Shown: piece after piece, positions 24,573 to 33,687 of the stretch
Layout of the letters: each line of letters begins with the position of its first letter
Numbering within the stretch: position 1 is the stretch's first letter
Program-made: the position numbers and the translations under genes
The notes under the pieces: model-generated
The model's database searches: none
What the model was told of the DNA's origin: nothing
Seen by the model: only the letters and a program-made list of their open reading frames with translations
DNA from: Pararhizobium sp.
GTDB taxonomy: Bacteria; Pseudomonadota; Alphaproteobacteria; Rhizobiales; Rhizobiaceae
Length of the DNA stretch: 64,000 nt
Assembly (NCBI GenBank): GCA_017794825.1
Contig: CP051237.1
Location: 5,040,501 to 5,104,500 of the forward strand
Direction of reading: 5' to 3'

Positions 24573-25842
24573 CAAGACGGCGAACGCGCTGATGGACGCA
24601 GTCGACGAGGGGTTCGGGGCGCAGATTTCCCAAACGGCGGATCTCGTGCGCTTTCCTTCCACCCGTGGCGCCGAGGCGCCTGCTCAGGATTTCATGGCCG
24701 GGCAGATGCGCGATCGCGGCCTCGATGTGGACCGGTTCAAGGTCGATATCGACGAAATCCGGCACTGGCCCGGTTTCTCGCCTGTCCATGTAGACTACGA
24801 CAACGCCTGGAATGTCGTCGGGTCACGGCGCGTCGCAAATCCGAAGGGCAGGTCGCTCATCCTCAACGGTCATATCGACGTCGTGCCGGCGGGGCCGCTC
24901 GATATGTGGAGCACCCCTCCGTTCGAGCCCCGGGTCGAGAATGGCTGGCTGTACGGTCGCGGTTCGGGCGACATGAAAGCCGGCTTGATGGCATGTCTGG
25001 CTGCGATGGATGCGGTCGAGCGGGCGGGCTTCGGTCTGACCGCGGATGTGTTCGTCCAGAGCGTTGTCGAAGAGGAATGCACCGGCAATGGCGCGCTCGC
25101 CTGTCTTGCCCGCGGTTACAAGGCCGATGCGGCGCTCATTCCCGAACCTCAGAACCAGGGCATGATCCGGGCGCAGATCGGCGTCATCTGGTTCCAGGTC
25201 AAGGTGCGCGGCATACCGGTTCACGTGGCCGATGCGGGAGAAGGCGCAAACGCCATCGAGGCGGCCTATACTGTCATGCAGGCGCTGCACGAACTGGAGC
25301 ACGATTGGAACAGCCGCAAGGACCAGTATCCGCCTTAGGAGACGGTGGATCATCCGATCAATCTGAATGTCGGCCGCATCGAAGGCGGCGACTGGGCGTC
25401 CAGCGTGCCGGCTTGGTGCACGTTCGATGTTCGCGTGGCGATCTATCCGGGGCAGGATATCGCCGAGGCGAAACGCGAGATCGCGGAAACGGTCCGGCTC
25501 GCTTCGCGAAGGAACGCCTTCCTTCAGAACAATCCGCCGCAGATCGTCTACAACGGCTTCGAAGCAGAGGGATATATCCTCAAGGACGCGGAAGAGCCTG
25601 TCGGATTGCTCGCAAAGTCCCACAGGAGAGTGTTTGGCGAGGCGCTGAAGGAAACGGCGTGTACGGCGACAACCGACGCCCGTTTCTTCGGGCTGTACGC
25701 GGATACGCCGGCGCTCGTCTACGGGCCGATCTCCGAAATGATCCACGGTTTCGACGAGCGCGTCAGTCTCGATTCGCTGCTTGGCGTGACGAAGGCCATG
25801 ACCCTGTTCCTGGCCGACTGGTGTGGTGTGGAAGAGACCTGA
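24562..25842 (+). pseudogene. M20 family metallopeptidase (ArgE/DapE-like) split by an in-frame amber codon
   Basis: One reading frame, 426 sense codons, encodes an M20 peptidase with every expected element. H104 and D106 are in NGHIDVVPAG, D137 in GRGSGDMKAG and the glutamates in VVEEECTGNG (170-172). The lid domain and last metal histidine follow in SEMIHGFDE. A single TAG at 25336-25338 interrupts it within the lid domain, after DQYPP; the frame then resumes with ETVDHPINLNVG. The first product alone (258 residues) lacks the final metal ligand. Translation could restart at GTG 25345, three bases after an AGGAG, but that spacing is poor. A recent nonsense mutation, amber read-through or a sequencing error are all possible. 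A strong SD (GGAGGAACAGGA) precedes the first ATG. Confidence 0.85.
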
Positions 25843-25847
25843 ACGGC

Positions 25848-25874
25848 GAAAAGGCCCGCGAGGCGGGCCTTTTT
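25848..25874 (+). terminator. intrinsic terminator of the transporter/M20 operon
   Basis: Perfect 9-bp stem AAGGCCCGC (25851-25859) / GCGGGCCTT (25863-25871) with a GAG loop, followed by TTT. It lies nine bases after the M20 stop and closes the rightward accessory operon. Confidence 0.9.
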
Positions 25875-25925
25875 GCATCAGCGTATTTCATAGTGTGAAT
25901 GTGAGCTTGAGACTCACTCCGAAAA

Positions 25926-26083
25926 TCAAAAAAAAACAAGGCGTTGCGCCTTGTAAAATTATCGCGTGATCTAGTGACCGGTATGCTCCGGTGGCTGCGA
26001 GTCAATTCGCGCCTTAGATCCATCCTCCCAAGACTTTGACCGCGAAACGTGCGGGGATCTTTTCTCCCTGCCTCATTGGATCG
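25926..26083 (-). ncRNA. candidate leftward small RNA with intrinsic terminator
   Basis: On the - strand, an 8-bp stem ACAAGGCG/CGCCTTGT (25954-25936) is followed by nine Ts. This is a good intrinsic terminator that faces left, yet no leftward protein gene lies in this 445-base gap. Upstream on the same strand, GTGACA (about 26115) and CTAGTT, 15-16 bases apart, could be a weak promoter. The transcript would be about 150 nt and contains an unpaired purine-rich TTGGGAGGATGG stretch and an ACCGG/CCGGT hairpin. The boundaries are estimates and I cannot assign an RNA family. Confidence 0.4.
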
Positions 26084-26287
26084 GCAAACTAGCGGATTGC
26101 GAGGCTGCTGTCACCCGAAAAGTGACAATAATGTCGCTGTCCAGATTTATTTGCATGAACTTTTCGAATCATCCGGGAAAGATTCCTCTCTTTTGTTCGG
26201 CGCCGTTGTCCGGATGAAGCGAGCGGCGTCGGAATTGATGGTCTCGCGCCTGGTATGCGCGTCTTTTCATCCGCATCGGAAGTGTTT

Positions 26288-27697
26288 ATGACAGCGACTG
26301 ATTTTCACAGAGACTGCGCGCCCGATTCCGATGCGGCGCCGCCGTCGGCAACGGACCGGATCATGCGTTTATCCCGCTATTTTCTCCCCATCCTCAAGGA
26401 AAACCCCAAGGAAGCGGAAATCGTTTCGCACCGGCTGATGCTGCGCGCCGGCATGATCCGCCAGCAGTCGGCCGGCATCTATTCCTGGTTGCCGCTTGGA
26501 AAGCGCGTCCTGGAGAAGGTCAACGCGATTATCCGCGAGGAGCAGAACCGGACCGGCGCGATGGAAGTGATGATGCCGACTATCCAGTCTGCTGAACTTT
26601 GGCAGGAGAGCGGTCGCTACGATGACTACGGCAAGGAGATGCTGCGGATCGAGGACCGGCAGAAGCGTCCCATGCTCTACGGTCCCACCAATGAGGAGAT
26701 GATAACCGACATCTTCCGCGGGTATGTACGTTCCTACAAGGATCTTCCGATCAACCTGTACCATATCCAGTGGAAGTTCAGGGACGAGATCCGTCCGCGT
26801 TTCGGGACCATGCGCTCGCGCGAATTTCTGATGAAAGACGCCTATTCCTTCGATGTCGACCGGGAAGCTGCGAGACACTCCTACAACAAGATGTTCGTCG
26901 CCTATCTGCGGACTTTCGCGCGGCTCGGCTTGAAGGCGATCCCCATGCGGGCGGAGACAGGCCCGATCGGCGGCGATCTCAGCCACGAATTCATTATCCT
27001 GGCGAAGACCGGCGAGTCCGAAGTCTTCTGCCACAAGGACTTTCTCGATTTCGACATTCCGGACGAAAGCGTCGATTTCGACGATGTGTCAGGTCTGGAA
27101 GCCATCGTCGACAAATGGACGTCGCTCTACGCCGCAACATCTGACATGCACGAGGCTTCGGTGTTCGAAGGCATCCCTGAAGGGCAGCAGGTCTCGGCGC
27201 GCGGCATCGAGGTCGGGCACATCTTCTACTTCGGCACGAAATATTCCGAGCCGATGGGGGCGACCGTCACCGGGCCCGACGGCAAGGAACACGCTATCCA
27301 CGGTGGATCCTACGGTATCGGTCCGACGCGTCTTGTTCCCGCCATCATTGAGGCATTCCATGACGACAATGGAATCATCTGGCCGGAAAGCGTGTCCCCC
27401 TTCGACCTTTGCATAATCAACATGAAGGCCGGCGACGGGGTTTGCGACGATTATTGCCAGAAGCTCTACGACGCGACGCAGAAAGCGGGCCTGGATCCGC
27501 TGTATGACGACCGCGACGAAAGGGCAGGGGTCAAGTTCGCGACCGCCGACCTGATCGGTGTTCCAACACAGGTCATCGTCGGTCCGCGCTCCGCGGCCAA
27601 TGGCGAGGTCGAGATAAAGGATCGCAAGACCGGCGAGCGGATCACCGTCACGGTTGAGGAAGCGGTCAACCGGCTGACTTCAGGCAAGCAGGAATAA
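26288..27697 (+). CDS. proS: prolyl-tRNA synthetase (short alphaproteobacterial type)
   Basis: Charges tRNA(Pro) in the cytosol. It is a class II synthetase without the bacterial editing insertion, typical of alphaproteobacteria. The core begins MRLSRYFLPILKENPKEAEI and has motif 2 in KFRDEIRPRFGTMRSREFLMKD and motif 3 near GGSYGIGPTRLVPAIIE. The C-terminal anticodon domain starts around INMKAGD. Start choice: ATG 26288 has GGAAG five bases upstream and gives 469 residues. The conserved core starts at ATG 26363, which would give 444 residues but has a weak ribosome site. The extra 25 residues are acidic and not conserved. Confidence 0.95.
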   Translation: MTATDFHRDCAPDSDAAPPSATDRIMRLSRYFLPILKENPKEAEIVSHRLMLRAGMIRQQSAGIYSWLPLGKRVLEKVNAIIREEQNRTGAMEVMMPTIQSAELWQESGRYDDYGKEMLRIEDRQKRPMLYGPTNEEMITDIFRGYVRSYKDLPINLYHIQWKFRDEIRPRFGTMRSREFLMKDAYSFDVDREAARHSYNKMFVAYLRTFARLGLKAIPMRAETGPIGGDLSHEFIILAKTGESEVFCHKDFLDFDIPDESVDFDDVSGLEAIVDKWTSLYAATSDMHEASVFEGIPEGQQVSARGIEVGHIFYFGTKYSEPMGATVTGPDGKEHAIHGGSYGIGPTRLVPAIIEAFHDDNGIIWPESVSPFDLCIINMKAGDGVCDDYCQKLYDATQKAGLDPLYDDRDERAGVKFATADLIGVPTQVIVGPRSAANGEVEIKDRKTGERITVTVEEAVNRLTSGKQE

Positions 27698-27700
27698 TTG

Positions 27701-29017
27701 ATGACTGGCGAGGTTGCGGACAACACCATGGCGGCGGGCGATGCGCCGAAGTCCGCTCGCCCCGTCCGTCCTTTCTCGACCTTTGAGCGCATGATCGCCT
27801 GGCGCTATCTGCGTTCCCGGCGACGCGAAGCGTTTATTTCGGTTATCGCCGGGTTCTCGTTCGCCGGCATCATGCTCGGCGTCGCCACGCTGATCGTGGT
27901 CATGGCGGTCATGAATGGCTTCCGCGCCCAGTTGATCGACCGCATACTCGGCGTCAACGGCCACATGATCATCCAGCCGATGGATCAGCCTCTTACCGAC
28001 TATACGGGTATTGCAGCCAGGCTCGACGCTCTCGACGGAGTGAAATCCGCAATTCCCCTGGTTGACGGCCAGGTGCTGGCAACCGGCTTTCAGGGCGCGG
28101 GAACCGGCGCGCTCGTTCGCGGCATCGGGGCCGACGATCTTGCCGAGTTGGAAGGCGTCGCGGACCATATCCAGACCGGTGATCTCGTCGGGTTCGCTTC
28201 CGGAGAGGCGATCGCAATCGGCGCGCGCATGGCGTCCAGTCTGGGCGTCCTTGTCGGCGATACGGTGACGCTGACCACGCCGGAGGGGGATATAACGCCG
28301 CTCGGCATGATGCCGCGCACCAAGGCCTATCCGGTTTCCGCCATATTCGAGGTCGGCATGTCGGAAATCGATTCGTCGATCATCTTCATGCCGCTCGCCG
28401 AAGCCCAGCTCTATTTCAACACCGACGGTCTCGTGCAGTCGATCGAGGTGGTGCTCGACGATCCCGACGCCATCGACGTCATGCGTCCGATCGTCGAGGA
28501 GGCGATGGGGCAGCAGGTGTTCATCACCGACTGGCGGCAGCAGAACAGGACATTTTTCTCCGCCCTGCAGGTCGAGCGCAACGTTATGTTCATGATCCTG
28601 ACGCTTATCGTTCTCGTCGCCGCGCTCAATATCATTTCCGGCCTCATCATGCTGGTCAAGGACAAGGGGCACGACATCGCGATCCTCCGGACGATGGGCG
28701 CGTCATCCGGCTCGATCATGCGGATTTTCTTCATGACGGGCGCGGCGATCGGCACGGTGGGCACTTTGGCCGGCGTGCTTCTCGGGGTATTCATCTGCCT
28801 GAACATCGAATCCTTCCGGCAGTTCTTTTCCTGGATTTCCGGAACCACGATTTTCGATCCGGAACTCTATTATCTCAGCCAGTTGCCAGCGGACATGGAC
28901 CCGGGCGAAACGATCGCCGTCATCGCGATGGCGCTCGGCCTTTCCTTCCTTGCAACCCTGTTCCCGGCCTGGCGCGCATCGCGTCTCGATCCGGTGGACG
29001 CCCTCCGTTACGAGTGA
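27701..29017 (+). CDS. lolC: lipoprotein-releasing ABC transporter permease (LolC/LolE)
   Basis: Inner-membrane subunit of the complex that extracts outer-membrane lipoproteins and passes them to LolA. It is 438 residues with the LolC/E plan. A first helix after the AWRYLRSRRREAFISVIAGFSF segment is followed by a large periplasmic MacB-like domain (about 70-280), three C-terminal helices and the ending LFPAWRASRLDPVDALRYE. Alphaproteobacteria usually have a single LolC/E-type protein (LolF), so the symbol is approximate. AGGA at 27690-27693 precedes the ATG; a TTG one codon earlier is less likely. Confidence 0.94.
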   Translation: MTGEVADNTMAAGDAPKSARPVRPFSTFERMIAWRYLRSRRREAFISVIAGFSFAGIMLGVATLIVVMAVMNGFRAQLIDRILGVNGHMIIQPMDQPLTDYTGIAARLDALDGVKSAIPLVDGQVLATGFQGAGTGALVRGIGADDLAELEGVADHIQTGDLVGFASGEAIAIGARMASSLGVLVGDTVTLTTPEGDITPLGMMPRTKAYPVSAIFEVGMSEIDSSIIFMPLAEAQLYFNTDGLVQSIEVVLDDPDAIDVMRPIVEEAMGQQVFITDWRQQNRTFFSALQVERNVMFMILTLIVLVAALNIISGLIMLVKDKGHDIAILRTMGASSGSIMRIFFMTGAAIGTVGTLAGVLLGVFICLNIESFRQFFSWISGTTIFDPELYYLSQLPADMDPGETIAVIAMALGLSFLATLFPAWRASRLDPVDALRYE

Positions 29018-29021
29018 TTTC

Positions 29022-29723
29022 ATGAACAGCGCCGCCTACGTATTGCAGCTCGACAATGTCGAGCGCCACTACCAGCAGGGAGAAAACATCCTCTCGGTTC
29101 TCAGCGGGGCAAATCTGGCCTTGCGGCCGGGTGAAACGGTCGCATTGGTTGCGCCTTCCGGCGCAGGCAAGTCGACGCTGCTGCATATCGCCGGGCTGCT
29201 TGAAAAGCCGGATGGCGGGGAGGTCTATGTCAACGGCCGCGCAAGCGGCTCCCTGTCGGATGAACAGCGCACGGCGATGCGGCGTTCGGACATCGGGTTC
29301 GTCTACCAGTTCCATCACCTGCTGCCGGAGTTCACGGCGCTCGAAAACATCATGATGCCGCAGATGATCGCCGGCCTGTCGCGCGAAGAGGCGGCTGTGC
29401 GTGCCCGGCAGTTGCTCGACTACATGCGCATCGGCGCGCGGGCGGACCATCGTCCGTCGGAACTGTCCGGCGGCGAACAGCAACGCGTCGCGATCGCCCG
29501 TTCGGTCGCCAATGCGCCGCTCGTCCTCATGGCCGACGAGCCCACAGGCAATCTTGATCCGGCGACCGCCGGCTACGTCTTCGAGGCGCTTGAGGCGCTG
29601 GTGCGCCAATCAGGCCTGGCGGCCCTGATCGCCACGCACAATCACGAGATCGCCGGTCTCATGGATCGCCGCATCACCCTGCAGGACGGGCAGGTCGTGG
29701 AGATGGTCGCAGAGCAGGCCTAG
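29022..29723 (+). CDS. lolD: lipoprotein-releasing ABC transporter ATP-binding protein LolD
   Basis: The ATPase partner of the preceding permease, 233 residues. Walker A is APSGAGKSTLL (about 44-54), the signature is LSGGEQQRVAIARS and Walker B is LVLMADEPTGNLD, followed by the switch histidine in ATHNHE. It begins four bases after lolC, so the pair forms one transcription unit. ATG 29022 is used; the in-frame leader back to 28950 is lolC shadow. Confidence 0.96.
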   Translation: MNSAAYVLQLDNVERHYQQGENILSVLSGANLALRPGETVALVAPSGAGKSTLLHIAGLLEKPDGGEVYVNGRASGSLSDEQRTAMRRSDIGFVYQFHHLLPEFTALENIMMPQMIAGLSREEAAVRARQLLDYMRIGARADHRPSELSGGEQQRVAIARSVANAPLVLMADEPTGNLDPATAGYVFEALEALVRQSGLAALIATHNHEIAGLMDRRITLQDGQVVEMVAEQA

Positions 29724-29887
29724 ATCAGAATACGCCGACGGATATCGTCGGTGCGCGCCTGCGTCCAAAGGCTTCGCCACAATTTAATCAAGAATGTAAA
29801 CCGGATATTAACCACGGTACGGTAATCGCTTGACTGTCGAACATAAATAGAACAAACTGGAAACATAACCAGTATAAGGAGGAACAT

Positions 29888-29974
29888 ATGTTCGATCTTG
29901 CCAAAGACTGCGCCGCCTTCGCCTCGATGGTCCTCTTCGTTTCCAGCATCACCATCGTCATGATGGCGCTCTGA
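29888..29974 (+). CDS. probable 28-residue membrane peptide
   Basis: A short ORF encodes MFDLAKDCAAFASMVLFV and then SSITIVMMAL, 28 residues. It has one amphipathic start and one hydrophobic segment long enough to cross the membrane. It has a textbook Shine-Dalgarno site, AAGGAGG (29876-29882), five bases before the ATG. No other gene lies in this 398-base gap between lolD and dnaE. TTGACT at 29830 could be part of a promoter, but no good -10 was found. It is too short for normal gene finders. Function unknown; a small membrane protein is the simplest reading. Confidence 0.6.
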   Translation: MFDLAKDCAAFASMVLFVSSITIVMMAL

Positions 29975-30121
29975 CAACCCCGTTCCGCCCGGTTCCCGCC
30001 AAGCGGACGGAGGGACTTCCAGAAAACTGAATACAACGCAGGCGAACCTTCGCCAGCCCATGGACATGAGAGCTTCGCCGGGTGAAAATCCAGCCGATTC
30101 CAAAAGAGGCGGCGAAGTTCC

Positions 30122-33100
30122 ATGACCGACAGCGAGTCTGCACAATCAGCGCATTCCAAAGGGCCGGGCTTCGTGCATTTGCGCGTCCATTCGGCCTATT
30201 CGCTGCTCGAAGGCGCGCTGCCTCTCAAGAAAATCGTGTCGTCGGCGGCTGCGGACCTTCAACCGGCGATCGGCATCGCCGACACCAACAATCTGTTCGG
30301 CGCGCTTGAATTCGCCGCCAGCGCCGGCGACGCAGGCGTGCAGCCGATCATCGGCTGCCAGCTCGACATCGAGATGGGCGATGGCGATCCGTCAGCGTCA
30401 GGCGGTCCACGCAATCGCATCGCCAGGCGGCCGTCGCTGGTCCTGATTGCGGCGACTGCAGCAGGGTACAGCCGGCTTGTCGGAATGGTGAGCCGCGCCT
30501 ATCTCGACGGCGAAAGCAACGACACGGCGCACATCCTGCTCGACTGGCTGCAGGAGGGAGTCGAGGGGTTGATCTGCCTCACCGGCGCCTCCGGAGGGCC
30601 GATCGACGCCGCGCTGATCGCCGGCGACGCCGCGTTGGCCCAATCGAGGCTTGAAACGCTTTCCGCGCTTTTCGGCGATCGCCTCTATGTCGAAATCCAG
30701 CGTCCGACCGATTACAGCCGCCAGCACGAAAACGCCATGCTCGACATGGCCTACCGCAACAAGCTGCCGATCGTTGCGACCAACGAGGCGTTCTTCCCCG
30801 GACCGGACGAGTTCGATGCGCATGATGCGCTAATGGCGGTGGCGCACAACGCCGTCGTTTCGGACGACAATCGCGTACGCGTCACGCCAGACAATTTCCT
30901 GAAGTCCCGCGAGGCGATGCTGTCGCTGTTCAGGGACCTGCCGGAAGCGACTGAAAACACAGTAGAGATCGCGCGCCGCTGCTCCTACATTCTGGAGACG
31001 CGCGACCCGATTTTGCCGCGTTTTACCGGGGGCTCGACCGACGATCCGGAAGCGGCGGAACGCGCCGAGGCCCAGGAACTGCGCCGCCAGGCGGAGGAGG
31101 GGCTCACGGCCCGTCTTGACGCGCTCGGCTGCGCGCCGGGTTTTACCGTTGACGACTACCGCGAGCGTCTGGAAACCGAGCTCGGCATCATCGAGCGCAT
31201 GCGGTTTCCCGGATACTTCCTCATCGTCGCCGACTTCATCAAGTGGGCGAAGGCGCATGACATTCCCGTCGGGCCCGGCCGCGGTTCCGGCGCCGGTTCG
31301 CTTGTCGCCTATGCGCTGACTGTAACTGACATCGACCCGCTGCGCTTCTCGCTCCTGTTCGAACGCTTTCTCAATCCGGAACGCGTCTCGATGCCGGACT
31401 TCGATATCGACTTCTGCCAGGATCGCCGCGACGAGGTCATCCGTTACGTTCAGCAGAAATACGGGCGCGATCAGGTCGCCCAGATCATCACGTTCGGATC
31501 GCTGCAGGCGCGCGCAGCGTTGCGGGACGTCGGCCGGGTGCTCGAAATGCCGTATGGGCAAGTCGACCGGATCTGCAAGCTGGTGCCCAACAATCCGGCC
31601 AATCCAACGCCGCTGCACAAGGCGATCGAGGAAGAGCCGAAGCTGCGGGAAGAAGCCGCCGCCGAACCGGTCGTGGGCCAGTTGCTCGACATCGCCCAGA
31701 AACTCGAAGGTCTTTACAGGCATGCCTCGACCCACGCCGCCGGCATCGTGATTGGCGACAGGCCTCTCTCGCAGCTCGTTCCGATGTACCGCGATCCGCG
31801 CTCGGACATGCCCGTCACCCAGTTCAACATGAAGTGGGTGGAGAAGGCGGGTCTCGTCAAGTTCGACTTTCTCGGCCTGAAGACGCTGACCGTGTTGCAG
31901 ACGGCGGTGGGCTTCCTGAAGGAGCGCGGCGTTGATGTCGTTCTCGAAGCGCTCCCGCTTGACGACGAAGAGACCTACAAGATGCTGTCTCGCGGCGAGA
32001 CAGTGGGCGTGTTCCAGGTTGAAAGCGCGGGCATGCGCAAGGCCCTTATCGGCATGCAGCCGGACCGTATCGAGGACATCATCGCGCTGGTCGCGCTCTA
32101 TCGGCCGGGACCGATGGAAAACATCCCGGTATACAATGCGCGAAAGCACGGAGAGGAGGAGCTCTCCTCGGTTCATCCGAAGATCGACTATCTGCTTGAA
32201 GAAACCCAGGGCGTGATCGTCTACCAGGAACAGGTGATGCAGATCGCGCAGGTGCTTTCCGGTTACTCGCTCGGCGAAGCCGACCTTCTGCGTCGCGCCA
32301 TGGGCAAAAAAATCCAGGCGGAGATGGACAAGCAGCGGGACCGCTTCGTCAGCGGCGCCGTGGAAAACGGCGTGTCCAGACAGCAGGCCGATTTCATTTT
32401 CGATCTGCTCGCCAAATTCGCCAACTACGGATTCAACAAGTCGCACGCCGCCGCCTACGGTCTGGTGTCTTACCAGACCGCCTACCTGAAAGCGCATTAC
32501 CCGGTTGAGTTCCTCGCCGCCTCCATGACGCTCGACATGTCGAACACCGACAAGCTTTCGGATTTTCGTCAGGACGCCAAGCGCCTCGGGATCGATGTTG
32601 TCCCGCCGTCGGTTCAGACCTCGTTCCGGATTTTCAAGACGGGAGAAAACCGGATTTATTACTCTCTCGCGGCCATCAAGGGCGTCGGCGAGGCGGCCGT
32701 GGAGCATATTGTCGAGGTGCGCGGCGAGAAGCAGTTTGCAAGCATCGAGGATTTCTGCCTGCGCATAGATCCGAAGGTCATCAATCGCCGGGTTCTGGAA
32801 AGCCTCGTTTGCGCCGGCGCATTCGACTGTTTCGGACGCGACCGGGCCGAGCTTGTCGCCGGGATGGATCGATTGCTCGGGTTTTCGCAGAAGGCGTTCG
32901 AGGATCGGGTCAGCGGGCAGAGCGACATGTTCGGATCAGGCGCCGCCACAGGTCCGGAAGTGATTCAATTTCCTGCCGTAACGCCTTGGGTTGCTTCAGA
33001 AAAACTGCATCGGGAGTTTCAGGCGCTGGGCTTCTATCTCTCCGCGCATCCGCTGGATTCCTATGCCGAACTGCTTGACCGGATGCGGGTGCAGACATTC

Positions 33101-33613
33101 GCGGAATTCTCGTTGGCCGTCAAAAAAGGGGCCACGGCCGGCCGGCTCGCCGGAACAGTGACGTCGAAGCAGGAGCGAAAGACCCGCACGGGAAACAAGA
33201 TGGGCATTGTCGAGTTCTCGGACTCGTCCGGTCAGTATGAAGCCGTGCTGTTTTCCGAGGCGCTGGCGCTCTATCGCGCCCAACTCGAACCCGGAAGTTC
33301 GCTCGTCATTACGGTCGACGCCGAAGAACGGCCGGAAGGCATCAGCCTGCGGATGCAGACCGTGCAGTCGCTCGAGGAAAGGGCTGTTCAGGAACAGAAG
33401 GCCCTGCGCATCTTTGTTCGCGACAGCGGTCCGCTGCGCCAGATCGCCGGTCATCTCAACACGAAAGGCGACGGACAGGTGTCCTTCGTTGTCATCAAGG
33501 ATGACGGCAAGTGTGAGATCGAGGTCGAACTGCCCGAACGATACAGGATATCGCCGCAGGTCGCTGCTGCTCTCAAATCGGCAAACGGCGTTGTCGACGT
33601 CGAACTCGTCTGA
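30122..33613 (+). CDS. dnaE: DNA polymerase III subunit alpha (DnaE1)
   Basis: Replicative polymerase catalytic subunit, 1163 residues, normal length. The N-terminal PHP domain begins VHLRVHSAYSLLEGALPLKK. The polymerase core has GPGRGSGAGSLVAYAL and the catalytic PDFDIDFCQDRR aspartates near residue 420. The helix-hairpin-helix and OB-fold parts occupy the last 300 residues (AGRLAGTVTSKQERKTRTGNK marks the OB region). It stands alone on the + strand after the small peptide gene and 74 bases before the quinone oxidoreductase gene. Confidence 0.97.
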   Translation: MTDSESAQSAHSKGPGFVHLRVHSAYSLLEGALPLKKIVSSAAADLQPAIGIADTNNLFGALEFAASAGDAGVQPIIGCQLDIEMGDGDPSASGGPRNRIARRPSLVLIAATAAGYSRLVGMVSRAYLDGESNDTAHILLDWLQEGVEGLICLTGASGGPIDAALIAGDAALAQSRLETLSALFGDRLYVEIQRPTDYSRQHENAMLDMAYRNKLPIVATNEAFFPGPDEFDAHDALMAVAHNAVVSDDNRVRVTPDNFLKSREAMLSLFRDLPEATENTVEIARRCSYILETRDPILPRFTGGSTDDPEAAERAEAQELRRQAEEGLTARLDALGCAPGFTVDDYRERLETELGIIERMRFPGYFLIVADFIKWAKAHDIPVGPGRGSGAGSLVAYALTVTDIDPLRFSLLFERFLNPERVSMPDFDIDFCQDRRDEVIRYVQQKYGRDQVAQIITFGSLQARAALRDVGRVLEMPYGQVDRICKLVPNNPANPTPLHKAIEEEPKLREEAAAEPVVGQLLDIAQKLEGLYRHASTHAAGIVIGDRPLSQLVPMYRDPRSDMPVTQFNMKWVEKAGLVKFDFLGLKTLTVLQTAVGFLKERGVDVVLEALPLDDEETYKMLSRGETVGVFQVESAGMRKALIGMQPDRIEDIIALVALYRPGPMENIPVYNARKHGEEELSSVHPKIDYLLEETQGVIVYQEQVMQIAQVLSGYSLGEADLLRRAMGKKIQAEMDKQRDRFVSGAVENGVSRQQADFIFDLLAKFANYGFNKSHAAAYGLVSYQTAYLKAHYPVEFLAASMTLDMSNTDKLSDFRQDAKRLGIDVVPPSVQTSFRIFKTGENRIYYSLAAIKGVGEAAVEHIVEVRGEKQFASIEDFCLRIDPKVINRRVLESLVCAGAFDCFGRDRAELVAGMDRLLGFSQKAFEDRVSGQSDMFGSGAATGPEVIQFPAVTPWVASEKLHREFQALGFYLSAHPLDSYAELLDRMRVQTFAEFSLAVKKGATAGRLAGTVTSKQERKTRTGNKMGIVEFSDSSGQYEAVLFSEALALYRAQLEPGSSLVITVDAEERPEGISLRMQTVQSLEERAVQEQKALRIFVRDSGPLRQIAGHLNTKGDGQVSFVVIKDDGKCEIEVELPERYRISPQVAAALKSANGVVDVELV

Positions 33614-33687
33614 TCGACGCTTCAATAGTTCGACGACATCGATTACCTTCCAAAGCAGAACCAGAAATATTTCAGGGAGTAGATCAC

